Below, in pieces: positions 52,532-61,607 of a stretch of 64,000 nt of DNA. This DNA is from Streptomyces sp. PKU-EA00015 (GTDB lineage: Bacteria > Actinomycetota > Actinomycetes > Streptomycetales > Streptomycetaceae): contig NZ_JABZEE010000004.1 in assembly GCF_013387495.1 (NCBI RefSeq), forward strand, positions 124,001 through 188,000, written 5' to 3'. The translations under genes were made by a program, and so were the position numbers. The stretch's first letter is position 1. Each line of letters begins with the position of its first letter. The notes beneath the pieces were generated by a model. It saw only the letters and a list, made by a program, of their open reading frames with translations. It was not told the origin of the DNA and did not search any database.

Positions 52532-53497
52532 ATGGCCGCGCCGTACCCGCCGATCGAACCCTACGACCGCGGCATGCTCGACACCGGCGACGGGAACCTC
52601 GTCTACTGGGAAGTGTGCGGCAACCCGGCGGGCAAGCCCGCCCTCGTCGTCCACGGCGGACCCGGTTCGGGGTGCACGGAGGGCTCGCGCAGGTCGTTCG
52701 ACCCGGAGCGGTACCGGATCATCCTCTTCGATCAGCGCGGATGCGGACGCAGCACACCCCACGCGAGCGACCCCGCCACGGACATGGGGCTCAACACCAC
52801 CGAGCACCTGATCGCCGACATGGAGCGGCTGCGGGAACACCTGGGCGTCGAGCGGTGGTTGCTCTTCGGTGGCTCGTGGGGGTCCACGCTCGGTCTCGCG
52901 TACGCCGAGCGGTATCCCGAGCGGGTGTCCGAGATCGTCCTCGTCGCCGTCACCAGCACCCGGCGGTACGAGATCGACTGGCTCTACCGGGGAGTGGGCC
53001 GGTTCTTCCCCGAGGCGTGGGAGCGGTTCCGGGACGGAGTTCCCGAGGCCGACCGGGACGGCGATCTCGTCGGGGCCTACGCGCGCCTCATGGAGAACCC
53101 CGACCCGGACGTGCGCGCCAAGGCGGCGGCGGACTGGTGCGCCTGGGAGGACGCGGTCGTCTCGGCGGAGCCCCAGGGCCGGCCCAACCCGTACGGCGAC
53201 AGGCCGTCCCCGGCCAGGCTGGCGTTCGTGCGGATCTGTTCGCACTACTTCGCCCACGGGGCCTGGCTGGAGGAAGGCAGGCTGATCCGGGACGCGGGGC
53301 GTCTGGCGGGCATCCCCGGCGTCCTGATCCACGGCCGCCTCGACATGAGCGGGCCGCTCGACACGGCCTGGGAACTCGCCGGCGCCTGGCCCGGTGCGGA
53401 GTTGGTGGTCGTCGAGGACTCCGGACACCTGGGCAGTGCCGCGATGCGCACGGCGATGTACGGGGCGTTCGAGCGGTTCGCGCAGCCGGAGCGCTGA
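52532..53497 (+). CDS. pip: Proline iminopeptidase
   Basis: 321 residues, alpha/beta hydrolase of peptidase family S33. Motifs: HGGPGSGCT (oxyanion), DQRGCGRSTPH, nucleophile GGSWGSTLGLAYAE, and late Asp (GRLDMSGPL) and His (DSGHLGS) of the triad. Removes N-terminal proline from peptides in the cytoplasm. GAAGGAGAG before ATG 52532 decides the start. Confidence 0.94.
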   Translation: MAAPYPPIEPYDRGMLDTGDGNLVYWEVCGNPAGKPALVVHGGPGSGCTEGSRRSFDPERYRIILFDQRGCGRSTPHASDPATDMGLNTTEHLIADMERLREHLGVERWLLFGGSWGSTLGLAYAERYPERVSEIVLVAVTSTRRYEIDWLYRGVGRFFPEAWERFRDGVPEADRDGDLVGAYARLMENPDPDVRAKAAADWCAWEDAVVSAEPQGRPNPYGDRPSPARLAFVRICSHYFAHGAWLEEGRLIRDAGRLAGIPGVLIHGRLDMSGPLDTAWELAGAWPGAELVVVEDSGHLGSAAMRTAMYGAFERFAQPER

Positions 53498-53559
53498 GCA
53501 GCCGCCCCGCGAACCACTGCCCGTTCCCTCGGGCCACCGCGCCGGCGGGGGCGACCGGG

Positions 53560-54600
53560 TCACGTGTGCAGGCTTGCCTCGCCCGTGACACGGACGCCCG
53601 TACGGTCCCCGGGACGCACGGCCACCGGCCCCGACACGCGTACCTCCACCGGCTCGTCGAGGCCGTCCACGTCCACGGTGACCATGGCGTCGTGGCCGTA
53701 GAAGTCGACCTGCGACACCGTGCCCCGGGCCGCTGCCGACTCCGGTGCGGTGAGTCGCAGTTGCTCCGGACGCAGCACCACGGTGCCGGCCGGCGCGCCG
53801 GGCGTGCGGGAGAGGGGGAGGCGCCCGAGCGGCGTCTCGGCGCAGCCGTCGTCCGCCGTGCCCGGCAGCAGCACGGCGTCGCCGACGAAGCCGGCCACCC
53901 AGGGGTCCGCCGGACTGCGGTAGAGCTCCTGGGGGGTGTCGCACTGGGCGACCCTGCCGCCCCGTACGACGGCCACGAGATCGGCCGTGGAGAGGGCTTC
54001 CTGCTGGTCGTGGGTGACCAGGAGCGCGGTGGCGCCGGTCGCCCGCAGGGCGGCGCGGACATCCGTCCGGACACCGGCCCGCAGGGCACTGTCGAGGGCG
54101 TTGAACGGCTCGTCGAGCAGGACCAGTTCCGGTTCCGGCGCCAGTGCGCGGGCGAGCGCGACGCGCTGCTGCTGGCCGCCGGAGAGCTCGTGCGGCATGC
54201 GGTCGCCGTATCCGCCGAGGCCGACCAGGTCCAGCATCTCCTCCGTACGCCGCCTCCGGGCCGTGCGGTCCAGCCCGGGCAGGCCGAAGGCGACGTTGCG
54301 TGCCACGGTCAGGTGCGGGAACAGGGCGCCCTCCTGCGGGACGATGCCGACCCGGCGGTGCTCCGGCGGCACATGAGTGCCCGGTGCCGTGAGGATGCGT
54401 CCACCGACCGTGACGGTCCCCGCGTCGGCGCGCAGGAACCCGGCGACGATCCTCAGCAACGTGGTCTTCCCGCAGCCCGAGGGCCCGAGTACGGCCGCGA
54501 ACGCGCCACCCGGGACGGTGAGGTCCAGGCCGTCGAGGACAGGCGCACCGGCTTCCCGGTCGTACGCCTTGGACACACCGGTGATCTGAAGGCCGGTCAT
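53560..54600 (-). CDS. fbpC: Ferric iron ABC transporter ATPase (FbpC type)
   Basis: 346 residues. ABC domain (about 1-240) with Walker A GPSGCGKTT, LSGGQQQRVALARAL, LVLLDEPFNALD, then a TOBE-type C-terminal regulatory domain (GTVVLRPEQLRL...). Energises iron import. Its ATG overlaps the permease stop (ATGA), making it the third gene of the unit that begins at 57227. Assignment to iron rests on the partner genes and the iron box. Confidence 0.92.
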   Translation of the reverse strand: MTGLQITGVSKAYDREAGAPVLDGLDLTVPGGAFAAVLGPSGCGKTTLLRIVAGFLRADAGTVTVGGRILTAPGTHVPPEHRRVGIVPQEGALFPHLTVARNVAFGLPGLDRTARRRRTEEMLDLVGLGGYGDRMPHELSGGQQQRVALARALAPEPELVLLDEPFNALDSALRAGVRTDVRAALRATGATALLVTHDQQEALSTADLVAVVRGGRVAQCDTPQELYRSPADPWVAGFVGDAVLLPGTADDGCAETPLGRLPLSRTPGAPAGTVVLRPEQLRLTAPESAAARGTVSQVDFYGHDAMVTVDVDGLDEPVEVRVSGPVAVRPGDRTGVRVTGEASLHT

Positions 54601-56201
54601 GTGCGGTGCCTCCCGAGGAGGTAGGAGGGGACGGCAGCCAGCAGAATCAGCGTGGCGGCGTAAGGGGCGGCCGCGGCGAAGGAGCCGGTCCCGGTCTCCG
54701 TCCAGAGCCGGGTGGCCAGGGTGTCCATGCCGGTGGGACGCAGCAGCAGGGTGGCGGGCAGTTCCTTCATACAGACCACGAAGGTCAGGGCGGCTCCCGC
54801 CGCGACGCCGGGAGCGGCCAGCGGCACGGTGACCTCGCGCAGGACCCGGAGGGGGCCGCGGCCGAGCGAGCGGGCCACGTCCTCCAGAACCGGCGGGGCC
54901 TGGAGCACCGCGGCGCGGGTGGCCGCCACCGCGACCGGCAGGAACAGCACGGCGTACGCGCCGACCAGCAGCGGCAGTTCCTGGTAGAGGGGCTCGGCGT
55001 AGCGGACGGCGAAGAAGACCAGCGACAGGGCGACGGTGATGCCCGGCAGGGCGTGGCCCGCGTACGCGGACTGTTCGAGCAGAGACGCGGTCCGGCCCCG
55101 GTGGCGGGCGGCGACGACCCCGACCGGCACGGCGAGCAGGGTCGTGAGTGCCGCTCCCGCGGCGCCGACCGCCAGCGTCGTGCCGGCGGTGTCGAGCAGG
55201 CCCGTGGGATCCCAGGTCGCGGAGTTGCCGACGGCCAGCCAGTAGGCGAGTGTCGCCAGCGGAATGACGACGGTGACCGCGGTGACCGCGGCGCACCAGG
55301 CGAGCGCGGGCGCCCGCCAGGGACCGAGCGGCACGGGGACGGCCGGACGCGCCGTGCCGGTGCCGGTCCTGGCATGACCGGCGCGTCCTCGGCTGCGTGC
55401 CTCCGCGGCGACGAGCGCGACCGTCATGATCACGAGGACCGCACTCAGCGCGGCGGCCGGGGTGCGGTCGAAGCTGGCCCGGTAGGACGTGTAGATGCCA
55501 CGGGTGAAGGTGTCGTACCGCATGAGCGAGACGGCACCGAAGTCGGACAGCACGTACAGGGCGACCAGCACCGAGCCACCCGCCGCCGCGGGGCGCATCT
55601 GCGGCAGTGTGACCCGCACAAAGGTGCGCAGCGGCCCGGTCCCGAGCGAGCGGGCCACCTCCTCCTGCGCGGGATCGATGCCGCGCAGAGCGGCGGTGAC
55701 GGGCAGGTAGACGTACGGGAAGCTCACCAGTGTGAGGGCCAGTGCGGAGCCCGTGAACCCGGAGAGTGCGGGGAACGCGGACAGCCAGGCGAACGCCGCG
55801 ACGTAACTGGGCACCGCCAGCGGCAGGGTCACCAGCACCGACCAGGCCCTGGCACCCGGCAGCCGTGTGCGCACGGTCAGCCACGCCAGGGACACGCCCA
55901 GCACCAGACACACTGTCACGACGACGGCGGCGAGTCCCAGACTGCGGCCGAGCAGAAGCGCTGTGCGCGGGTCGGCGACGACGTCCCAGGCGAAGGCCGG
56001 TCCGCGGTCGAGTGCGCGCACCGCGAGGTAGCCGAGTGGCAGGAGCGCGAACAGCGCTGCGACGGCGGCCGGGACGACGAGGGCGGCGGGCGGTCTGCGC
56101 CCGGGGCCGGCCGCGGCACGCGGGCGTCGCCCGGCCGGCCGGAGAGGACCGGCCGGGCGGGCGACGGAATCCGTCGGAACGGAAGGTTCCGTGGTGTGCA
56201 C
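54597..56201 (-). CDS. fbpB: Ferric iron ABC transporter permease, two-fold (FbpB type)
   Basis: 534 residues, about 12 membrane segments in two repeats, each with an EAA loop (RSLGTGPLRTFVRVTLPQMR and RSLGRGPLRVLREVTVPLAA) that docks the ATPase. The fused two-domain layout is that of FbpB/SfuB Fe3+ permeases. Starts 6 bases after the substrate-binding protein stop, overlaps the ATPase start by ATGA. Confidence 0.93.
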   Translation of the reverse strand: MHTTEPSVPTDSVARPAGPLRPAGRRPRAAAGPGRRPPAALVVPAAVAALFALLPLGYLAVRALDRGPAFAWDVVADPRTALLLGRSLGLAAVVVTVCLVLGVSLAWLTVRTRLPGARAWSVLVTLPLAVPSYVAAFAWLSAFPALSGFTGSALALTLVSFPYVYLPVTAALRGIDPAQEEVARSLGTGPLRTFVRVTLPQMRPAAAGGSVLVALYVLSDFGAVSLMRYDTFTRGIYTSYRASFDRTPAAALSAVLVIMTVALVAAEARSRGRAGHARTGTGTARPAVPVPLGPWRAPALAWCAAVTAVTVVIPLATLAYWLAVGNSATWDPTGLLDTAGTTLAVGAAGAALTTLLAVPVGVVAARHRGRTASLLEQSAYAGHALPGITVALSLVFFAVRYAEPLYQELPLLVGAYAVLFLPVAVAATRAAVLQAPPVLEDVARSLGRGPLRVLREVTVPLAAPGVAAGAALTFVVCMKELPATLLLRPTGMDTLATRLWTETGTGSFAAAAPYAATLILLAAVPSYLLGRHRT

Positions 56202-56207
56202 GTCGAC

Positions 56208-57227
56208 TCAGACCATCCCGACGTCCTGCAGCATCTTCAGGGTCTCCTGAAGCGACTCCAGCTGGCCGAGGTCGATCTTCGGCGACTCCAGTGACTTCAG
56301 GGGAGGCAGGCCCTTCACCGTGCTGGTGACCCCGGCGGCCAGCGGGTACTCCTTGGTCTCCTCGGCGAAGTAGGTCTGCGCCTGCTTCGAGAGGAGGAAG
56401 TCCACCGCCTTCTGCGCGACCGGTGCCTGCTTGCTGCCCTTGAGGATGCCGACGCCCGCCGCGTTGACGAGCGCGCCCGGGTCGCCGCCCGGAAGGAAGT
56501 GGATCTTCGCGCCGACCTTGTCCTCGCCCTTCTCGGCGACCTGCTCGTACCAGTAGTAGTGGTTGACCAGGCCGAGGGAGACCTCACCCTCGCCGACGGC
56601 CTCGAGCACCTTGAGGTTGTTCTCGTACACCTTGGCGTCGTTGGCCTTGAGTCCCTTGAGCCACGTACGGGTGGCGTCGTCGCCCTCCAGGACGCGCATC
56701 CCGGTCACGAAGGACTGGAACGAGGCGTTGGTGGGGACGTATCCGATCTTGCCCTTCCACTCGGGCTTCGTCAGTTCGTGGACGCTGTCCGGGGCCTTGG
56801 CCACCTTGCCCGGGTTGTACGCGATGACGCGCACGCGCCCGGACGTGCCCACCCAGTCGCCGTTGCCACCGCGGAACGCCGCCTCGACCCGGTCGAGCGA
56901 CGCCTGCGGCAGCTTCTGCAGCCGTCCCTGCGTGGAGAGGGCTCCGAGAGCGCCGGCGTCCTGGGAGAAGAACAGACCCGCCTTGGTCTTCTCGCCCTCT
57001 TCCAGGATCTGCGCGGACAGTTCGGCACTGTCGCCGTAGCGGACGGCGACAGTGGTGCCGATGGCCTTCTCCAGGTCCTCGAGCAGCGGCTTCACGAGCT
57101 TCTCGTTGCGACCGGAGTAGATCACGAGCCCGGCGTCGTCTTCGTCACTGCCGCAGCCCGCGACCAGGGAAGCGAGTACGGCTGCCGCGGCGACCGCGGC
57201 GAGACGTCGGACCAAGGGGCGTCGCAT
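56208..57227 (-). CDS. fbpA: Iron-binding lipoprotein of the Fbp transporter
   Basis: 339 residues. Lipoprotein signal with lipobox LVAGC (Cys about 25), then a periplasmic-binding fold: GLVIYSGRNEKLVKPLLEDL, GIGYVPTNASF-type block and the Tyr pair NHYYWYEQ (about 215) that binds Fe3+ in FbpA proteins. Outer face of the membrane. ATG 57227 follows GGAAGG. First gene of the operon; promoter -35 TTGACG and -10 TTATTC flank an iron box upstream. Confidence 0.94.
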   Translation of the reverse strand: MRRPLVRRLAAVAAAAVLASLVAGCGSDEDDAGLVIYSGRNEKLVKPLLEDLEKAIGTTVAVRYGDSAELSAQILEEGEKTKAGLFFSQDAGALGALSTQGRLQKLPQASLDRVEAAFRGGNGDWVGTSGRVRVIAYNPGKVAKAPDSVHELTKPEWKGKIGYVPTNASFQSFVTGMRVLEGDDATRTWLKGLKANDAKVYENNLKVLEAVGEGEVSLGLVNHYYWYEQVAEKGEDKVGAKIHFLPGGDPGALVNAAGVGILKGSKQAPVAQKAVDFLLSKQAQTYFAEETKEYPLAAGVTSTVKGLPPLKSLESPKIDLGQLESLQETLKMLQDVGMV

Positions 57228-57326
57228 GGGATGCCTTCCTGCATGGCTCGCTTCCGCCGCCGCGCGTCGCGTCGTCAGGGAGCGAGCGGCGTAGCGGTGC
57301 CGCGGAGGAACCTGTGAACGACCTAT

Positions 57327-57355
57327 GAATAAGGTAAAGCTAACCTAAACGTCAA
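57327..57355 (-). promoter_or_regulatory. fbp promoter with an iron box between -35 and -10
   Basis: On the minus strand TTGACG (57355-57350), 17 bases, TTATTC (57332-57327). The spacer holds TAAGGTAAAGCTAACCTAA (57330-57348 as read on plus), 16 of 19 matches to the DmdR/IdeR consensus TTAGGTTAGGCTAACCTAA. Binding of the iron-loaded regulator would shut the promoter when iron is plentiful. Confidence 0.85.
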
Positions 57356-57476
57356 GAGGGGTGTTGTCTCGTTTCGGACGCGTCTTCTGACGTGATGTCA
57401 ACTTGTGCGCCGGGAGGGCCAGATGTGTCCCGTGTGGCCCCTGTGGATCACCTGTGATGTTTCTGTGACTGTCAAA

Positions 57477-57495
57477 GAAAGTAAGGCTTTCCTAA
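57477..57495 (+). promoter_or_regulatory. Second iron box, overlapping the promoter of the adenylation/acyltransferase gene
   Basis: GAAAGTAAGGCTTTCCTAA matches the DmdR/IdeR consensus at about 13 of 19 positions. TAAGAT at 57493-57498 makes a fair -10, placing the transcript start at or near the GTG at 57505, so the mRNA may be leaderless. Confidence 0.6.
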
Positions 57496-57504
57496 GATGC
57501 GCAC

Positions 57505-60048
57505 GTGACAGCCCCTCCCCACCTGCTCCCAGGCACCAGAACCGTCCCCTTCGCCGCCGGTCTCGCGGCGCACGGCGACCGAACCGCGGTCATCACCGCC
57601 GACGGCACGGTGTCCTACCGCGAACTCGCGGCCCGGGTGGAGACCACCGTCCGGCGGCTCGGCCCGTCCAGACGCCTGATCCTCCTCGTCGGCGCCAACA
57701 CCCTCGACGCCCTCGTCGTCCATCTCGCCGCACTGTCGGCCGGACACCCGGTGCTCCTGGTCCCCGGCGACCACACCGCCGCCGTTCAGTCGCTGATCGA
57801 CGCGTACGACCCCGATGTCGTCGCCCGCCCCGACGCGGGCGAGTGGGTCCTCGACGAGCGGCGCACCCACTCCGCGCACTCCCTGCACCCCGAGCTGGCG
57901 CTGCTGCTGAGCACCTCCGGTTCGACCGGATCGCCCAAGCTCGTCCGGCTGTCGCACGAGAACATCCAGTCCAACGCCGAGGCCATCGCCGGATACCTGG
58001 GTATCCGGGACACCGATCGCGCGGCGACGACCCTGCCCTTGCACTACTGCTACGGGCTCTCCGTCGTCCACAGCCACCTCCTGCGCGGTGCCGGCCTGAT
58101 CCTGACCGACCTGTCCGTCGCCGACTCCTGCTTCTGGAAGCTGTTCCGCGACGGCCGGGGGTCGACGCTCGCCGGCGTCCCGTACACCTTCGACCTGCTC
58201 GACCGCGTCGGCTTCGCCACCATGGAGCTGCCCCACCTCCGCTACGTCACCCAGGCCGGCGGTCGGATGGCGCCCGAGCGGGTCGCGCGCTACGCGGCCC
58301 TCGGCCGGGCCGCCGGCTGGGACCTGTTCGTCATGTACGGCCAGACCGAGGCGACCGCCCGCATGGCCTACCTCCCGCCGGAACTCGCCGTCTCACGTCC
58401 CGAGGCCGCCGGTGTCCCCATACCCGGTGGCTCCATCCGGCTGGAGCCGCGGCCGGAATGGCCCGAGGACGACACCGGAGAGCTCGTGTATTCCGGGCCG
58501 AACGTCATGCTCGGCTACGCCGAAGGCCCCGAGGACCTCGCACTCGGCCGGACCGTCGAGGACCTCCACACCGGTGACATCGCACGGCGGGCGCCCGACG
58601 GACTGTACGAACTCGTCGGGCGCCGCAGCCGGTTCGCGAAGATCCTCGGCCTGCGGATCGACCCCCAGCAGGTCGAGACCATGCTCGCCGGGCACGGCGT
58701 CACAGCATGCTGCGCGGGTGACGACGACCGGCTGGTGGTGGCCGTAGTGGGGGAGGGCGCTGTCGACACCGGCCGCGTACGGCGCCTGGTGACCGGCGCC
58801 TGCGGCCTTCCGGCCCGAGCCGTACGCGTCGCCGTCCTCGCCGAACTGCCCCGGCTCACCACCGGCAAGATCGACTACCGGACCGTGCGCGAACTGGCCG
58901 TGCCGGAGACGGCCGCGCCGGTTCCGCCGACGGACGAGCCCGTCGACCTGTGCCGCCTCTACGCGACGGTCCTCGACCGGGACGACGTCACGGAGGACAG
59001 CACGTTCGTCGGCCTGGGCGGGGACTCCCTCTCCTACGTCGAGATGTCGCTCAACCTCGAGGAAGCGCTCGGCCGCCTGCCCGACGACTGGCACATCCTC
59101 CCCATCCGCGAACTCCGGCAGCAGTCCGGGCGGGCCGAGAAGACCCCCAGCCGCATGCGCACCCTGGAGACCGGAGTCGCTCTGCGCGCCCTCGCCATCG
59201 TGCTCATCGTCGGTTCGCACATCCACCTCTTCATGGTCAAGGGCGGCGCCCATGTGCTGCTGGGTGTGGCCGGGTACAACTTCGCCCGCTTCCACCTCAC
59301 CGAGGCCCACCGCCCTGAACGCCTGCGGAACACGGCGCGGAGCATCGCCCGGATCGCCCTCCCGTGCATGGCCTGGCTCGCGCTGGTGGCGCTCCTCACC
59401 GGGGACTACGGGCCCACCAACGTCCTGCTGCTCACCAGCCTCCTCGGGACGCACGACGGCTTCTGGTTCATCGAGGCCCTTCTCTACACACTGGTCGTCG
59501 TGGCGGCGGTGCTCGCCCTCCCACAGGCGGACCGCGCCGAGAGACGGTACCCGTTCGCCGTTCCGATGGCCCTGACGGCACTCGGACTCGTCGGCCGCTA
59601 CGACCTGTTGGGCCTCGACGCCCGAGGCCACGTCCCCCTGGCGGTCACCGTCTTCTGGCTGTTCGCCATGGGCTGGGCGGCGGCGAAGGCGACCACGGCG
59701 TGGCAGCGCCTGCTGGTGACAGCGGCGGTGCTTGCCACAGTTCCCGGCTTCTTCGGGCAGCCCGCCCGCGAGGCGGTCGTCATGGCCGGCCTGGTGCTGC
59801 TGGTGTGGGTCCGCCAACTGCCGAGCCCGGCCTATGTCAACCGTGTCGCGGGTGTCCTGGCGGGCAGTTCGCTCTACATCTACGTGACGCACTGGCAGGT
59901 CTTCACGCGCCTGGAGGACCAGTTCGCCGTCGTGGCGTTCGGCGCCTCACTCCTGTTCGGCATCGGCTACGCGGCGGTGGCAACCCGGCTGATGCGCCGG
60001 CGCCCCTCGCTCCGCCTGCGGCGTACGGCCCGGGCCGGCGCGGAGTAG
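57505..60048 (+). CDS. Three-part enzyme: adenylation, carrier protein, membrane acyltransferase
   Basis: 847 residues from GTG 57505. Adenylation domain (about 10-465): STSGSTGSPKLVRLSH, YGQTEATARM, HTGDIARR and LTTGKIDY with the catalytic Lys. Carrier domain (about 475-545): VGLGGDSLSYVE with the phosphopantetheine Ser. From about 560 onward some ten membrane helices of the acyltransferase-3 type (RALAIVLIVGSHIH, GGAHVLLGVAGYNF). One chain can thus activate an acid, load it on its own carrier and pass it to an acceptor in or across the membrane, similar in logic to DltA/DltC/DltB. Divergent from the iron importer and preceded by its own iron box, so it is probably induced by iron starvation. 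Substrate and acceptor unknown. Confidence 0.88.
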   Translation: MTAPPHLLPGTRTVPFAAGLAAHGDRTAVITADGTVSYRELAARVETTVRRLGPSRRLILLVGANTLDALVVHLAALSAGHPVLLVPGDHTAAVQSLIDAYDPDVVARPDAGEWVLDERRTHSAHSLHPELALLLSTSGSTGSPKLVRLSHENIQSNAEAIAGYLGIRDTDRAATTLPLHYCYGLSVVHSHLLRGAGLILTDLSVADSCFWKLFRDGRGSTLAGVPYTFDLLDRVGFATMELPHLRYVTQAGGRMAPERVARYAALGRAAGWDLFVMYGQTEATARMAYLPPELAVSRPEAAGVPIPGGSIRLEPRPEWPEDDTGELVYSGPNVMLGYAEGPEDLALGRTVEDLHTGDIARRAPDGLYELVGRRSRFAKILGLRIDPQQVETMLAGHGVTACCAGDDDRLVVAVVGEGAVDTGRVRRLVTGACGLPARAVRVAVLAELPRLTTGKIDYRTVRELAVPETAAPVPPTDEPVDLCRLYATVLDRDDVTEDSTFVGLGGDSLSYVEMSLNLEEALGRLPDDWHILPIRELRQQSGRAEKTPSRMRTLETGVALRALAIVLIVGSHIHLFMVKGGAHVLLGVAGYNFARFHLTEAHRPERLRNTARSIARIALPCMAWLALVALLTGDYGPTNVLLLTSLLGTHDGFWFIEALLYTLVVVAAVLALPQADRAERRYPFAVPMALTALGLVGRYDLLGLDARGHVPLAVTVFWLFAMGWAAAKATTAWQRLLVTAAVLATVPGFFGQPAREAVVMAGLVLLVWVRQLPSPAYVNRVAGVLAGSSLYIYVTHWQVFTRLEDQFAVVAFGASLLFGIGYAAVATRLMRRRPSLRLRRTARAGAE

Positions 60049-60182
60049 CCGCCGAGGCTCCGACGAGCGGCGATTGACGTGACGCCGGTCAGGCGGGAAG
60101 GCGCCCAGGCGCGCTTCGCAACCGTAAGCGGCCGGCCGTCGAGGCGTGCAGGCGCGGGGGTCCCGGTCGGTCCGGTCCGGAT

Positions 60183-60776
60183 CTACGCATCGCGGCCGGC
60201 TTCCCGAGCTGCGCGCTCCAGTCGGTCGCGATAGTTCTCCCACCACGCCGAGTCACCCGGCGGCATGCTGTCGTTGCCCTTGTTCATCCCCACGGCGCCA
60301 TCGAGTTGTTCCCGGATGATGTCGGCGTGCCCGGCGTGCCGGTGAGTGTCAGCGATCACACGCACCACGGCATGATGCAACGTCACCTCGTCCCTGCCGC
60401 TGGGCCACCACGGCACTGTGCCGATCGTGTCCAGAGCCAGCGCGTCGATCGTCGCGTCCGCGTGCGCCCACGCCCGGCGGTAGAGCTCCACTATGTACTC
60501 GCGTGACTCGGCGGCGGTGGCCCACATGTCCGCGTTGGGCTCGGCACCGTCTTCGAGCCAGGGCAGCGGCTCGCCGGACGGCCGGCCGAAGGTGTCGCCG
60601 AGATAGCCCAGTTCCACGCCGGCCGCGTGTTTCACCATGCCCAGGAGGTTGGTGCCCGTCGGCGTCATGGGGCGGCGGATGTCGTACTCCGAGAGCCCTT
60701 CGAGCTTCCACAACAGGGCGTCGCGGGCGGACTGCAGGTAGAAGTGAAGGTCGGGCTTGGGATCCGATGCGGTCAT
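60183..60776 (-). CDS. DinB/DUF664 family protein
   Basis: 197 residues, four-helix DinB-type fold: YLQSARDALLWKLEGLSEYD, NLLGMVKHAAGVELGYLGDT, and two metal-type histidines near LHHAVVRVIADTHRHAGHAD. Members include mycothiol-dependent enzymes and damage-induced proteins. The His pattern (H..., HxxxH) suggests a metal site. Single gene. Confidence 0.9.
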   Translation of the reverse strand: MTASDPKPDLHFYLQSARDALLWKLEGLSEYDIRRPMTPTGTNLLGMVKHAAGVELGYLGDTFGRPSGEPLPWLEDGAEPNADMWATAAESREYIVELYRRAWAHADATIDALALDTIGTVPWWPSGRDEVTLHHAVVRVIADTHRHAGHADIIREQLDGAVGMNKGNDSMPPGDSAWWENYRDRLERAAREAGRDA

Positions 60777-60844
60777 GGGGCCAGTCTGCCGCTCGCGCGA
60801 TCATTGTCCACCGTCTTTTCCTACGTGGGGGAGCTCGCGCCCGC

Positions 60845-60960
60845 TCACCCCTCCTCGAGGAACGCCAGGGTGCGCTGGAGCAGCAGTGAGGCGGCCTCCG
60901 CGTCGTAGGAGGGCAACGAGCTGTCGGCGAAATTGCGGTACGAGGCCGGCACACACGCCG
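60845..60960 (-). pseudogene. Possible C-terminal remnant of a dienelactone hydrolase-like protein
   Basis: The frame ending at 60845 reads YRNFADSSLPSYDAEAASLL then LQRTLAFLEEG, reminiscent of the final helix of dienelactone hydrolases (SYD..AA..A..RTLAFL). Nothing upstream continues the fold, and the WhiB gene begins 40 bases away. Weak call. Confidence 0.35.
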
Positions 60961-60999
60961 AGACGAGCTGAGAACACATGCTCGTAGCGCAGGACTCGT

Positions 61000-61257
61000 T
61001 CACGCCGCGTGCCGGTCTCCACGGCGGGACCGGCGACGCTTGAGGGAACGGCGCTCGTCCTCGTTCAGCCCGCCCCAGACGCCGGACTCCTGGTTGTTCT
61101 CCATGGCCCACTCGAGGCACCGTTCCCGTACCGGGCACCGCGCGCAGACCTGCTTGGCGGCTTCCGCCTGCACAAGGGCCGGTGCGCCGGTGCCGATGGG
61201 GAAGAACAGGTCGGGATCCTCGTTCCTGCATGCCGCGTACTCACGCCAGTTCAGCAC
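61000..61257 (-). CDS. WhiB-family iron-sulfur regulator (WblE/WhiB1-like)
   Basis: 85 residues with the four cluster cysteines C10, C38, C41 and C47 and the GVWGG turn (about 59-63), then a basic tail (RRSLKRRRSRRGDRH). Binds a 4Fe-4S cluster and works with the housekeeping sigma factor. Short form with LFFPIGTGAPAL and KQVCARCPVRERCLEWA is closest in memory to WblE/WhiB1 rather than the developmental WhiB. May respond to redox or nitric oxide. Confidence 0.92.
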   Translation of the reverse strand: MLNWREYAACRNEDPDLFFPIGTGAPALVQAEAAKQVCARCPVRERCLEWAMENNQESGVWGGLNEDERRSLKRRRSRRGDRHAA

Positions 61258-61607
61258 GTGCGTCTCTCCCTTCCGGGCTCGGGTGGCGCGGCGTTCCTCG
61301 CCGCGCCTCCTGTTGCGGGTGACCGGACTGGTCGGCCGCGAAACACGTCGGTACGCTTCGGCGGCCTGGAGGGTGACCCGGCCTCGTCAGCGTGAACTGC
61401 CAACCCCGGAAAGGGACTTCACACCGAGCCCTATGAGATGACCGCCGGCGGGTGTTGGGGCGCCGGTGGTGGGGTAGATGACAGCGCGGAGCCCCGCCGC
61501 GTTCCCCCGTCGCGGCGGGGCCCGTGCTGCCGTCGCCGCCCCTGTGGCGCGGTCTGGGGTACCTGCGCGCCTCAGGCACGGGCTGCCGGCGCCGGAACCG
61601 GACCCGC
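61258..61607. other. 350-base gap without a recognised gene
   Basis: Holds the promoter region of the WhiB gene; open frames on both strands lack ribosome sites and protein-like sequence. Confidence 0.5.

Noticed and set aside
57437..57448. ATCAC-CT-GTGAT dyad in the iron-region divergent gap
   Set aside because: Short arms and no known regulator motif; insufficient to call a site.
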